Assembly: GCA_963706905.1 (NCBI GenBank)
Contig: CAVPNY010000012.1
Span: forward strand, 558,001-622,000
DNA: 64,000 nucleotides
Direction of reading: 5' to 3'
Source of the DNA: CAVPNY01 sp963706905
GTDB taxonomy: Bacteria; Chloroflexota; Anaerolineae; Anaerolineales; UBA4823
In this document: positions 56,433 to 64,000 of the stretch, one piece after another
How the letters are laid out: each line of letters starts with the position of its first letter
How positions within the stretch are numbered: the first letter of the stretch is position 1
The notes under the pieces: model-generated
What the model saw: the letters and a program-made list of their open reading frames with translations, nothing else
Databases searched by the model: none
What the model was told of the DNA's origin: nothing
Made by a program: the position numbers and the translations under genes

Positions 56433-57785
56433 ATGTTTGACTTACCTGATTCGGAGATTCTTTCCCTTTCGCGTAAACACAGCTTTTGGACCTGGTCAGC
56501 CCAGGCACATGTCGCTCCCATCCCCGTAACCAAAGCCAAAGGTGTTTATTTCTGGGATGTTGATGGTAAGCGCTATCTCGATTTCAATTCGATGGTTATG
56601 TGCGTGAACATCGGTCACGGTGATGAGCGGGTTATCAGGGCTATTGTTGAACAAGCCCAGGCGCTGCCCTTTGCTGGACCTGGGATGGCGACCAAACCGC
56701 GCGCCATATTAGGCAAAATGCTCTCCGATATCACCCCTGGTAATCTAAACCAGATCCTGTTCACCCTGGGCGGCTCGGAGGCCAATGAGAATGCCATCAA
56801 GCTGGCCCGGGCTTACACCAGGAAACACAAGATCTTGGCGCGTTATCGCTCGTATCACGGCGCAACTGCAGGGGCCATGGCTTTAACTGGCGATCCTCGC
56901 CGGCTTGAATGGGAGCCGAATTTAATGAGTGGAGTAGTACATTTCCTTGACCCCTATCATTACCGATCAACTTTTCACCAGCGAAACCCGCAAATATCCT
57001 CCAAAGATTTCACCCAGGATTATCTGGACCACCTGGAAGAGATCATCATGTTCGAAGGTCCAGAGACTATCGCTGGCATCCTGATTGAAAGCGTAACCGG
57101 AACCAACGGTGTGATTATTCCTCCAGAAGGGTATCTTCAGGGGGTGCGCCAGATATGCGATCGGCATAAGATCCTGTTCATTGCTGATGAAGTAATGAGC
57201 GGTTTTGGACGTACAGGTCGCTGGTTTGCTGTCAACCATTGGGGAGTCGTTCCAGACATAATCACTATGGCAAAAGGCTTGACCTCAGGATATGCCCCTC
57301 TGGGTGCGGTAGCGATGCGGGAGGAGATTGCTGAATTCTTCAATGACCGAGTATTTCAAGGTGGGTTAACTTACAATGCTCATCCGATATCTCTGGCAGC
57401 TGCAATTGCTAATTTGCAGGTGATGAAAGATGATCACCTGATAGAACATGCTGATAAGATGAACGCTTTCCTGCACCGCCTGATGACTGATCTGGGTGAA
57501 CAACATCCTTCGGTGGGTGAAGTACGTTCGATTGGTTTGTTTGGTGCAATAGAGTTGGTACGAGATCGTAAATCAAAGCAACCTTTCGCCCCTTATAATG
57601 GAAACAGCCCCGAGATGATCGCCTTGAAGAGAAAACTCCTCGATAAGGGTTTGTTTCTATATACCCACTGGCACACACTGTTGATTATTCCCCCATTGAT
57701 CATTACCGAGGAACAACTAGCTGAAGGATTCCAGTTGATCGATCAAGCTCTGGAGATAACCGACGCGGCTTGCAGAGAAAATTGA
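56433..57785 (+). CDS. Class III PLP-dependent aminotransferase
   Basis: A PLP enzyme of about 450 residues. GGSEANENAIKLAR binds the cofactor phosphate, FIADEVMSGFGRTGRWFA carries the ring-stacking Asp and MAKGLTSGYAPLGAV the Schiff-base Lys. I chose ATG 56433 because GAGG lies six bases upstream; an ATG at 56391 lacks a site. The HWGVVPDI and THWHTLLIIPP elements suit omega-amino-acid:pyruvate aminotransferases. It sits between hydroxylase genes, so a role in the same nitrogen-compound catabolism is possible. Confidence 0.9.
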   Translation: MFDLPDSEILSLSRKHSFWTWSAQAHVAPIPVTKAKGVYFWDVDGKRYLDFNSMVMCVNIGHGDERVIRAIVEQAQALPFAGPGMATKPRAILGKMLSDITPGNLNQILFTLGGSEANENAIKLARAYTRKHKILARYRSYHGATAGAMALTGDPRRLEWEPNLMSGVVHFLDPYHYRSTFHQRNPQISSKDFTQDYLDHLEEIIMFEGPETIAGILIESVTGTNGVIIPPEGYLQGVRQICDRHKILFIADEVMSGFGRTGRWFAVNHWGVVPDIITMAKGLTSGYAPLGAVAMREEIAEFFNDRVFQGGLTYNAHPISLAAAIANLQVMKDDHLIEHADKMNAFLHRLMTDLGEQHPSVGEVRSIGLFGAIELVRDRKSKQPFAPYNGNSPEMIALKRKLLDKGLFLYTHWHTLLIIPPLIITEEQLAEGFQLIDQALEITDAACREN

Positions 57786-57810
57786 TATCTTTATAAAAGT
57801 TTTATCACCA

Positions 57811-59232
57811 ATGTCCCCCACCGGCAAAACGCACCGATCTACACCAGATCTACCGCAACAATATCTTGAAAGAATGCGGCGCTTGCTTGGAGACGACTTT
57901 GGCGCTTTTGAATCGATCTATACCCAATCACCCCAAATCGGCCTGCGTGTAAATCTATTAAAGATTTCCCCAACTCTATTTCGTGAGCTTTATCCATACA
58001 AGCTTGATCCAATCCCCTGGTCACCTTCGGGCTTCCGCCTGCTGGATCAGAACCAAGGCCAGATTACACCCGGAAAACACCCCTATCATGCCGCTGGGTT
58101 GTATTATCTGCAGGAACCCAGCGCAATGCTCGTTGCAGAGTTATTGGATCCAAAACCAGGAGAAAGAATCCTTGATCTGTGCGCTGCTCCAGGAGGTAAA
58201 ACCACCCAACTTGCCTCATTGATGCAAAATCGGGGCTTATTAGTCGCCAACGAAATCCACTCAAAGCGGGTATGGGACCTTGCAGAAAACCTGGAACGCT
58301 GGGGAGCGCGCAATACAGTCATAACCAACGAGCTACCCGAACGGCTCGCTATTCATTTTGGAGCCTACTTTGACAGGGTACTGGTTGACGCTCCCTGCTC
58401 AGGGGAAGGACTTTTCAGAAGAGACCCTGGGGCGCGGGTAAGTTGGAATCTCAAACTGATTGAAGGTTGTTCAATTCGCCAGACCAACATACTCCAAATT
58501 GCTGGCAGCCTCGTTCGACCGGGCGGTTTACTAGTCTACTCCACCTGTACATTTGCCCCCGAAGAAAACGAAGGCTCACTTCAACGATTCTTAGAATTAC
58601 AACCCGGATTTAAAATTATCGATCTCCCAAATGTGCCAGGATCAGATCCTGGGCATCCCGATTGGTTATCTGAGCAAGGCTCTGCCTCTGTGAAGTCTGC
58701 AATCCGAATGTGGCCACATCACATTCAAGGTGAAGGCCATTTCGTTGCTATCCTCCAGAAGACCGATGGAGGTAATACTCAATATGCGCCTTCTCAAATA
58801 AAAAGCATAATCCCGAAAGTGGCTCTTGACCAATTCAAAACATTCGTGAACGATAGCTTGATAACTTTTACTGACACAGACAATCTTTCCCTTGTTGGAT
58901 CGTACCTTTATGATGGCGCTGAAGAATGGCCTGATTTCGGTTCATTAAGAGTGATCCATCCCGGGTGGTGGTTGGGAACATTCAAAAAGAATCGCTTTGA
59001 ACCTGCACATGCCTTCGCGCAAGGACTTACTAGAGCTCAAATCCAGAATTGCATTGATTTCAGGTATGATGATATAGAATTAATCAATTACCTTCATGGG
59101 GAAAACCTTCCAGCCAGAAACGCCCCCTCCGGTTGGGTTGTGATTATGATTGATGGTTTCCCTATTGGATGGGGAAAGAGCATACAGGGGGTGATCAAAA
59201 ATGCTTATCCGCGCGGTCTGCGCCGTTTCTGA
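57811..59232 (+). CDS. RNA m5C methyltransferase, RsmB/RsmF (NOL1/NOP2/Sun) family
   Basis: A 473-residue SAM-dependent RNA cytosine-C5 methyltransferase. LCAAPGGKTTQLASLM binds SAM, VDAPCSGEGLFRRDP carries the releasing Cys and YSTCTFAPEENEG the nucleophile Cys. The C-terminal 140 residues match the RsmF-type extension that binds rRNA. The end overlaps the convergent gene at 59205 by 28 bases. RsmF-like specificity (16S rRNA) is the best guess. Confidence 0.88.
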   Translation: MSPTGKTHRSTPDLPQQYLERMRRLLGDDFGAFESIYTQSPQIGLRVNLLKISPTLFRELYPYKLDPIPWSPSGFRLLDQNQGQITPGKHPYHAAGLYYLQEPSAMLVAELLDPKPGERILDLCAAPGGKTTQLASLMQNRGLLVANEIHSKRVWDLAENLERWGARNTVITNELPERLAIHFGAYFDRVLVDAPCSGEGLFRRDPGARVSWNLKLIEGCSIRQTNILQIAGSLVRPGGLLVYSTCTFAPEENEGSLQRFLELQPGFKIIDLPNVPGSDPGHPDWLSEQGSASVKSAIRMWPHHIQGEGHFVAILQKTDGGNTQYAPSQIKSIIPKVALDQFKTFVNDSLITFTDTDNLSLVGSYLYDGAEEWPDFGSLRVIHPGWWLGTFKKNRFEPAHAFAQGLTRAQIQNCIDFRYDDIELINYLHGENLPARNAPSGWVVIMIDGFPIGWGKSIQGVIKNAYPRGLRRF

Positions 59233-60926
59233 AGGCGCTGTTTTTCCAATTGGAAAATCCGGCGTAGGATTGCCAAAGAAACTCCGTATGTCGAATCCAT
59301 CCCGAAGTAAGAAAGGTTACCCGCACCCAGGTTTCTGGCTTTACTCAGGGGAGTATCCGAGGAGTAATGTATGATCCCAAGATCGAAATGGAGACCGTAT
59401 AGATTTACAACCTCATTCACAGGATGGCGTTGGGGACGGTACATTTCATAGACAGCAGACAGGTATGGTCCAGCCTCCATTTCTATATCGGTATAGCCTT
59501 CCCTATAGAAAACATCCATATAGTTGGAGTTTTGCAAGAACGTGCCTTTAACTGTCACTGCTTTCTGATTATCCAGAACGGTGCTGTAGATAACATATGG
59601 GGCAACATCCGCTGCAGAGAATGCATTGGGAAAAAGGTATGTGTTTTGCGATTGTTCATCGTGCACCACGTTTGGAATCATAACGTCCCCAACAACACCA
59701 TTCAGCGTGGCAGCTTTGCCTGTGACATAAACTCCCAAGACTTCACCAACATGCTCAGCAACTTTCGAAAGAATGTTATATGCCGCTAAGCCCAAAGGAT
59801 AATCGATGTTTAAGATGAAAGCTTCGCTGCCTTTTAAGTAGGCATAATCCCCATTCAGCCGGGGATCGATCCATTCCGGATTGATATTCTTCATTTCAAT
59901 GACTTGCGCTTCAACATCGAAAACGTGCTCACTAGGGATGCGTCTAATTCCACACTCGCCTTCGTGTTTTTCCAATGTATTTTGTGAATCAATACTACCA
60001 ATATCTTGTTGGAATTTCTTTAGCACATAATACAAGAAATTTTCTTGACTGGACGGGACACGGTTCTCCTCAATTTCCTTCCACTCTTGCCATAACACCT
60101 CATTGCCAGGTTTACCAAGGAATTCGATCAAGACATCTTTATGTTTCAAGGCAAAACCGGAAAGCAAATTCACTACGCTATGAGGGTTGCTCGATATAAA
60201 ATAAACAGGCTTATCTTGTAGTTGTGGAAATCTCCTCTGGATGTTTTCCCACCAGATGCGCGTTGCACGCCAATATTCGCTCAACGAACTACTCATCAAT
60301 TGGATTTTTAACCGCAACGGCCTGGAGGCAATCGCACGCATATTCTGGGTAAATTGCGACCCCCAGATGACGCGAAGCTGAGATAAGTCGTCCAGAGATA
60401 TTCTTAGTGCCTGCGCGATTTTTCGCAGAGCATCCAGGTCTTTGACATATTCCGAAAGCAACACATCTTCTGAGAGTAATTGGAGTAAGGAGTGAATTTT
60501 GTTCCACTCGATTTGATAAGCAGTCAAAAGAGGAATCAGATCATCGATATCCGTCCTGCTGGCAATGTAACATGCTAAGGTGTCTTCTCCATTAAAAAAA
60601 CATCTCCGCCTGCGCGCCGGTGCCGAAACTTGTTCCCAACTTTCTACATTCCCAAAGCCCTGCCGGGCAAAGACCGAGGTGTTCTGTCCCATGACAACCA
60701 GATCTACCGAGGGCATGCAGGCCGGCAAGCGGAGTGTGCAATACACAAATGCCGATATATCCGGAGAAGGATCACGCGCAGCTGGGTGCAACAACGAGTT
60801 CATCCGAGCATGCGCTTCTTCCAACGTGCGAATCTGAACTTCTGCAGTCGAACGTAACAATGAATAATACGTCCTCTGATAGAGGTCGATATCCTCAGAG
60901 GCAGTGCTTGGGACTGTCCGTTCCAT
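59205..60926 (-). CDS. Uncharacterised 573-residue protein with a nucleoside-phosphorylase-like segment
   Basis: A soluble protein; I believe it belongs to the uncharacterised DUF6909 family, but cannot verify that. The N-terminal 330 residues are mainly helical. Residues about 407-485 read GKAATLNGVVGDVMIPNVVHDEQSQ, then DIEMEAGPYLSAVYE, matching the order of the GxxGGL..GDVVIP and MEA motifs of purine nucleoside phosphorylase / AMP nucleosidase enzymes. The surrounding genes encode a purine-type hydroxylase, so nucleobase or nucleoside chemistry is a reasonable guess. Catalytic ability is unproven. Confidence 0.65.
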   Translation of the reverse strand: MERTVPSTASEDIDLYQRTYYSLLRSTAEVQIRTLEEAHARMNSLLHPAARDPSPDISAFVYCTLRLPACMPSVDLVVMGQNTSVFARQGFGNVESWEQVSAPARRRRCFFNGEDTLACYIASRTDIDDLIPLLTAYQIEWNKIHSLLQLLSEDVLLSEYVKDLDALRKIAQALRISLDDLSQLRVIWGSQFTQNMRAIASRPLRLKIQLMSSSLSEYWRATRIWWENIQRRFPQLQDKPVYFISSNPHSVVNLLSGFALKHKDVLIEFLGKPGNEVLWQEWKEIEENRVPSSQENFLYYVLKKFQQDIGSIDSQNTLEKHEGECGIRRIPSEHVFDVEAQVIEMKNINPEWIDPRLNGDYAYLKGSEAFILNIDYPLGLAAYNILSKVAEHVGEVLGVYVTGKAATLNGVVGDVMIPNVVHDEQSQNTYLFPNAFSAADVAPYVIYSTVLDNQKAVTVKGTFLQNSNYMDVFYREGYTDIEMEAGPYLSAVYEMYRPQRHPVNEVVNLYGLHFDLGIIHYSSDTPLSKARNLGAGNLSYFGMDSTYGVSLAILRRIFQLEKQRLQKRRRPRG

Positions 60927-60953
60927 CGTTTCTACTCGTTGCTCCTGCAGCTA

Positions 60954-61307
60954 TTATTGAGGAGGGGCATCCATGGGTCCATAAGGCGAAGGCCCAAACA
61001 AGCGATAAATAAAAGCATAGACCATCGTCAACAAGCCAAATCCAATCACCATCAGAATTACAGCCACGGCGAGATCCGCGAACAAAACTTGACCAAAAGT
61101 TGGTACATTAAAAGAGCCTTTTAATTCATCAGGGATTTGCACCCATCTCTGTTGCAGGTTCTCCTGTACCAAAATTCTCGCACCAGCAAATGAGATGATC
61201 GGGATCAATATAATCAAAATACAACCGATTCCTCGCCAGATCGGATGGACGCTCCAGGGACGTGGTTTTGTAGATGGGCGCTGGTACGTTTGATTATATT
61301 TACTCAT
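60954..61307 (-). CDS. Small membrane protein, two segments
   Basis: A 117-residue protein (start ATG 61307, GGAG upstream) with two hydrophobic segments (about 27-47 and 77-100) and a Pro-rich tail ending GPMDAPPQ. Its ATG overlaps the end of the hydroxylase FAD/FeS gene, so it is made from the same mRNA. No family was recognised; it may anchor or accompany the hydroxylase at the membrane. Confidence 0.65.
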   Translation of the reverse strand: MSKYNQTYQRPSTKPRPWSVHPIWRGIGCILIILIPIISFAGARILVQENLQQRWVQIPDELKGSFNVPTFGQVLFADLAVAVILMVIGFGLLTMVYAFIYRLFGPSPYGPMDAPPQ

Positions 61308-62766
61308 TGGGTGACTCCGTCTGGCTGGCACTTTCGATTGCAGCTATTATTTTGTAATAACCAGTGCATCGACACAGGTTTCCAGTGATTGCTTGCTCGA
61401 TATCATCCCGGATAGGATGTGGTTTTTCTTCAAGTAATTTTGCCGCAGACATGATCAAACCGGGTGTGCAATAACCGCATTGGACAGCGCCTTCCTCAAT
61501 AAATGCCTGCTGTACAGGATGAAGATTTTCATCCTTTGCTAACCCCTCGATGGTGATTATCTCGGCTCCATGTGCTCTTGAGGCCGGCACCAAACAGCTC
61601 ATCACTGCCTTGCCATCTAGAAATACCGTGCAAGCTCCACATTCGCCTTCTGCGCACCCTTCTTTGGTTCCGATCAAGCCAGCTTCTTCTCGTAACAATC
61701 GCAACAGTGTTTTGTGCTGACCCTGGCTAAAGAGGAATTCCTTCCCGTTAATCTTTGTTACTATCGGATCATGACTATTATGGTGAGCTGGGAGTGTATT
61801 CCCAGTAGTTTTTCTAGAGTTTGTCTGCCCCCACAATAAAACCGGCTGCACAGGAAAATTACCACGCCATTCTCCAGATGCAATGGAACGTAATCCACGC
61901 AATGTACATACCCTTACCATTTCTTTCCGGTAATCCTTTGAAGCGCGCACATCATCGATCGGCCTGGCCGTTTTCTCAGCCAACCTGGCAGCCTCTTCGA
62001 TTGTTTCTTCGGTTAACAGTCGTCCAGCCAGGTAATTTTCAGCCTCAACCACATGGATTATGGTAGGTGCTACTGCTCCTAAGGTGAGACTTGCCTTCTC
62101 GATCAAAAGATGCGAGATATCCCCATTGGCTTTTTCCGTGAACCTCAATACAATTGCAGCATTTACCACGGAAATTGCTTGAGCGCGGCGTAATCCTAAT
62201 TTTACAAACGCACCGAGATCTCTACCATTCATCGCTGGAATGGATATGTCGACCAAGATTTCGTCTGGACGCATGACTGTCCTTCGAACCCCGAGGTAGA
62301 AATCTTTAATGGATACCTGACGGTATCCATTGCGTGATCGTAGGGTTAGATTAGCTCCTAAAGCCATTAATGGCGTTATCGTGTCATTAGCAGGGGATGC
62401 AGTGATCAGATTCCCAGCGATTGTCCCCCGGTTGCGAATTTGTGGTGCGCCAACTTCCCAGGCAGCCTGCGCCAATGGAAAAGCCTGCTCCTGAATTAAC
62501 TTTGAAGCAACACAATGATTATGCGTTACAAGCGGTCCCAGGTGAATCTGTCCTTCTTCATCTAAAGTAATTTGGTCTAAATTCGGGATGCGAGTAATAT
62601 CGATTAGAGTAGTGATCCCTTTACGCACACCGCGTTCTATTTCAAGCAATAAATCAGTTGCTCCAGCAACAATACGTGCATTTTCGCCTTTCGTGCCTAG
62701 AATATTCAGGGCTTCATCTAAGGTTGCTACATTGTAAGTTTCGTGCCACACAAAGGCCTCCACCAA
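61300..62766 (-). CDS. Molybdenum hydroxylase FAD-binding and [2Fe-2S] subunits fused
   Basis: A 488-residue fusion. Residues 1 to about 290 match the FAD subunit (IVAGATDLLLEI, GNLITASPANDTITPLMALGA). Residues about 335-488 match the iron-sulfur subunit with cysteines GTKEGCAEGECGACTV, MSC (first cluster) and QCGYCTPG, GNLCRCTGYYKI (second cluster). These parts are usually separate genes; here they are one chain. It lies three bases from the XdhC gene upstream. Electrons would pass from Mo to FeS to FAD. Confidence 0.93.
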   Translation of the reverse strand: MVEAFVWHETYNVATLDEALNILGTKGENARIVAGATDLLLEIERGVRKGITTLIDITRIPNLDQITLDEEGQIHLGPLVTHNHCVASKLIQEQAFPLAQAAWEVGAPQIRNRGTIAGNLITASPANDTITPLMALGANLTLRSRNGYRQVSIKDFYLGVRRTVMRPDEILVDISIPAMNGRDLGAFVKLGLRRAQAISVVNAAIVLRFTEKANGDISHLLIEKASLTLGAVAPTIIHVVEAENYLAGRLLTEETIEEAARLAEKTARPIDDVRASKDYRKEMVRVCTLRGLRSIASGEWRGNFPVQPVLLWGQTNSRKTTGNTLPAHHNSHDPIVTKINGKEFLFSQGQHKTLLRLLREEAGLIGTKEGCAEGECGACTVFLDGKAVMSCLVPASRAHGAEIITIEGLAKDENLHPVQQAFIEEGAVQCGYCTPGLIMSAAKLLEEKPHPIRDDIEQAITGNLCRCTGYYKIIAAIESASQTESPNE

Positions 62767-62769
62767 TTA

Positions 62770-63570
62770 TTAATTTCCCAGATCCTTCTTTCCGGTTTCA
62801 CCATCATTTTTTCGCTGGATCTGGATAATCTCAGCCATAATACTTACCGCAATCTCTTCTGGAGTTTCCGCGTTCAATTCTAATCCCATCGGAGATCTCA
62901 CCCGGTTCAATTTCGACTCGGAGACTCCGGCCTGGATAAGTTGTTGCCGGGTGGTTGCCCATCGCCGCCTTGAACCAATCACCCCGATATAGGCGGCTGG
63001 AGTCTCCAATAAACCTGGCAAACCGGGAACATCGATATCTACATTACGAGTAGTCAACACCAGGAACGTCCTAGAGGAGATAACCAAATGTTCCGGCAAC
63101 TCAACCAAAGGACAAGGCAAATACTGGTCAGCGTCAGGTATTGTTTCGGGATTGCAGAAATCAACCCGATCATCACTGACCACAACATGGAAACCCAACC
63201 AGTGCGCCAAGTGTGCCACCGCCCTACCGACATGCCCAGCCCCAACGATAACCACACTCGATCTAGGCATGATCGGTTCCATATACACCTCCACTAATCC
63301 ACCACACACACCCGGATCGCCACGGACTGGATCAGCCATATTGTATTCGAGCAATCGTGATTTCCCATCCTGGAGCGATTGGAGCGCTTCAGAAACCACC
63401 CGGCTTTCCAATTCACCTCCACCGATAGTGCCCTGAATGCGACCATCAGGATATACAACCATCTTGCTGCCAGCATGACGAGGGGTCGAACCCTGGCTGT
63501 GGACAATGATACATACCACACCGGATTCATTATGCGCTTCCAATTCAGTAATAGCACGATAAATTGTCAT
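62770..63570 (-). CDS. xdhC: XdhC-family molybdenum cofactor insertion protein
   Basis: XdhC/CoxI proteins carry sulfurated molybdenum cofactor to the large subunit. VHSQGSTPRHAGSKMVVYPDG, the Rossmann loop VVIVGAGHVGRAVAHLAHWLGF, TRNVDIDVPGLPGLLETPAAYIGVIGSRRR and the C-terminal PMGLELNAETPEEIAVSIMAEI are diagnostic. I chose ATG 63570; a GTG three codons upstream is also possible. It is the first gene of a three-gene unit with the fused subunit and the small membrane protein. Confidence 0.92.
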   Translation of the reverse strand: MTIYRAITELEAHNESGVVCIIVHSQGSTPRHAGSKMVVYPDGRIQGTIGGGELESRVVSEALQSLQDGKSRLLEYNMADPVRGDPGVCGGLVEVYMEPIMPRSSVVIVGAGHVGRAVAHLAHWLGFHVVVSDDRVDFCNPETIPDADQYLPCPLVELPEHLVISSRTFLVLTTRNVDIDVPGLPGLLETPAAYIGVIGSRRRWATTRQQLIQAGVSESKLNRVRSPMGLELNAETPEEIAVSIMAEIIQIQRKNDGETGKKDLGN

Positions 63571-63619
63571 CTTTTCCACACAACAAAATTAGAACAATAT
63601 CTTCTAAGACTTCCAACAA

Positions 63620-64000
63620 TTAATCTTCGAGCAGGCTAAGCACCACCGGGAGTAATTGTTTTTTGCGCGACACAACATCTTCTGCAAGGTACGTGCCATT
63701 AACCGATCGAGGATAAGGCAGATCACTCAAGATTGGCACCTCATCGGTAACCAGGAGACGGCTTGAGCCTCGCACAACATCCGTTACCATTAACATGACA
63801 AAGTCGAGGCCACGCCGGTCACGCAGATCGGATATGGCCTTTCTCAATGCATCCAGGTGCTCGTCTAATTGAAGTAAATCCGTCACTTCGGCCTGGGATA
63901 TAGCAAATTTGTATCCGCCAGCTTCATAAACCTTGATATCAGTGTTAACCACTTCAGATGGTTTCCGGCTGGCAAGCCCAGAGCCTGCTTGAATCACTGC
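63620..64000 (-). CDS. ppaC: Manganese-dependent inorganic pyrophosphatase, C-terminal part (5' end outside the window)
   Basis: Only the last 127 codons are in the window. They match the DHHA2 domain of family II pyrophosphatases: YKFAISQAEVTDL, LDFVMLMVTDVVRGSS and the terminal SRKKQLLPVVLSLLED. The SRKKQ motif binds the leaving phosphate. The N-terminal DHH domain lies beyond position 64000. It is upstream of, but on the same strand as, xdhC, 50 bases away. Confidence 0.88.
   Translation of the reverse strand, partial: AVIQAGSGLASRKPSEVVNTDIKVYEAGGYKFAISQAEVTDLLQLDEHLDALRKAISDLRDRRGLDFVMLMVTDVVRGSSRLLVTDEVPILSDLPYPRSVNGTYLAEDVVSRKKQLLPVVLSLLED

Noticed and set aside
63478..63500. GGGTCGAACCC-like stretch as a tRNA T-arm
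   Set aside because: It lies inside the conserved xdhC coding sequence and no matching acceptor, D-arm or anticodon arm can be drawn around it.

Overview
This window looks like chromosomal DNA of a bacterium of the phylum Chloroflexota, most likely class Anaerolineae. That is an inference from gene content: an L31 protein carrying an RNA polymerase alpha-CTD-like tail, Thr/Pro-rich surface lipoproteins, several family 57 glycoside hydrolases, a large GH13 enzyme and a YqeB/YqeC/MocA molybdenum-hydroxylase set. No rRNA, tRNA, CRISPR array or prophage was recognised. Three complete insertion sequences are present, each with terminal inverted repeats and a target-site duplication that can be read directly.

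Layout. 1-4.1 kb: ribosomal proteins L21 (partial), L27 and L31-alphaCTD with a strong terminator, then thymidine kinase, hypoxanthine phosphoribosyltransferase and a CCA-type tRNA nucleotidyltransferase. 4.1-9 kb: a signalling block with a zinc-ribbon protein, a receiver protein, two histidine kinases, an OmpR-type regulator and a double-HTH XRE protein. 9-14.8 kb: acetyltransferase, membrane-anchored DsbA-like thioredoxin, DUF554 protein, corrinoid adenosyltransferase, a zinc ribbon and a CoxD/CoxE-like MoxR-VWA pair. 14.8-22.8 kb: alpha-glucan metabolism (malQ, glgC, GH57, giant GH13). 22.8-28.7 kb: an unassigned IS, a Lon-like protease, a universal stress protein and an IS982-type element. 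28.7-37.3 kb: a maltose/maltodextrin-type ABC importer with a secreted GH57 lipoprotein and a second solute-binding protein. 37.5-39.4 kb: an IS66-type element with a passenger gene. 39.6-46.2 kb: DapA-family aldolase, a large Thr/Pro-rich anchored protein, lipM, DUF503, an atypical SDR and a lipoprotein. 46.5-64 kb: rsfS, thpR, a receiver protein, yqeC-mocA, yqeB, ppc, a decayed glycosyltransferase remnant, a molybdenum hydroxylase large subunit, an aminotransferase, an RNA m5C methyltransferase, an uncharacterised protein with a nucleoside-phosphorylase-like segment, the hydroxylase FAD+FeS subunit, an XdhC-type protein and a partial Mn-dependent pyrophosphatase.

How the genes work together. 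The glucan block and the mal-type transport block together suggest extracellular cleavage of starch-like polymers, import of oligosaccharides and intracellular glycogen or maltodextrin turnover. The hydroxylase subunits, XdhC, YqeB, YqeC-MocA and possibly CoxD/CoxE form a maturation and catalysis set for a xanthine-dehydrogenase-family enzyme. YqeB and YqeC are markers of the selenium-dependent version of such enzymes.

Quality note. At least twelve single-base frameshifts break otherwise intact, conserved genes (tdk, hpt, cca, two response regulators, lon, GH57, malF, a solute-binding protein twice, tnpC and the Thr/Pro-rich protein). In each case the correct frame resumes at once and family motifs continue. 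I read most of these as uncorrected indel errors in the assembly, not true decay, and give frame-corrected spans. The one clear true pseudogene is the glycosyltransferase remnant at about 52.9-53.2 kb.
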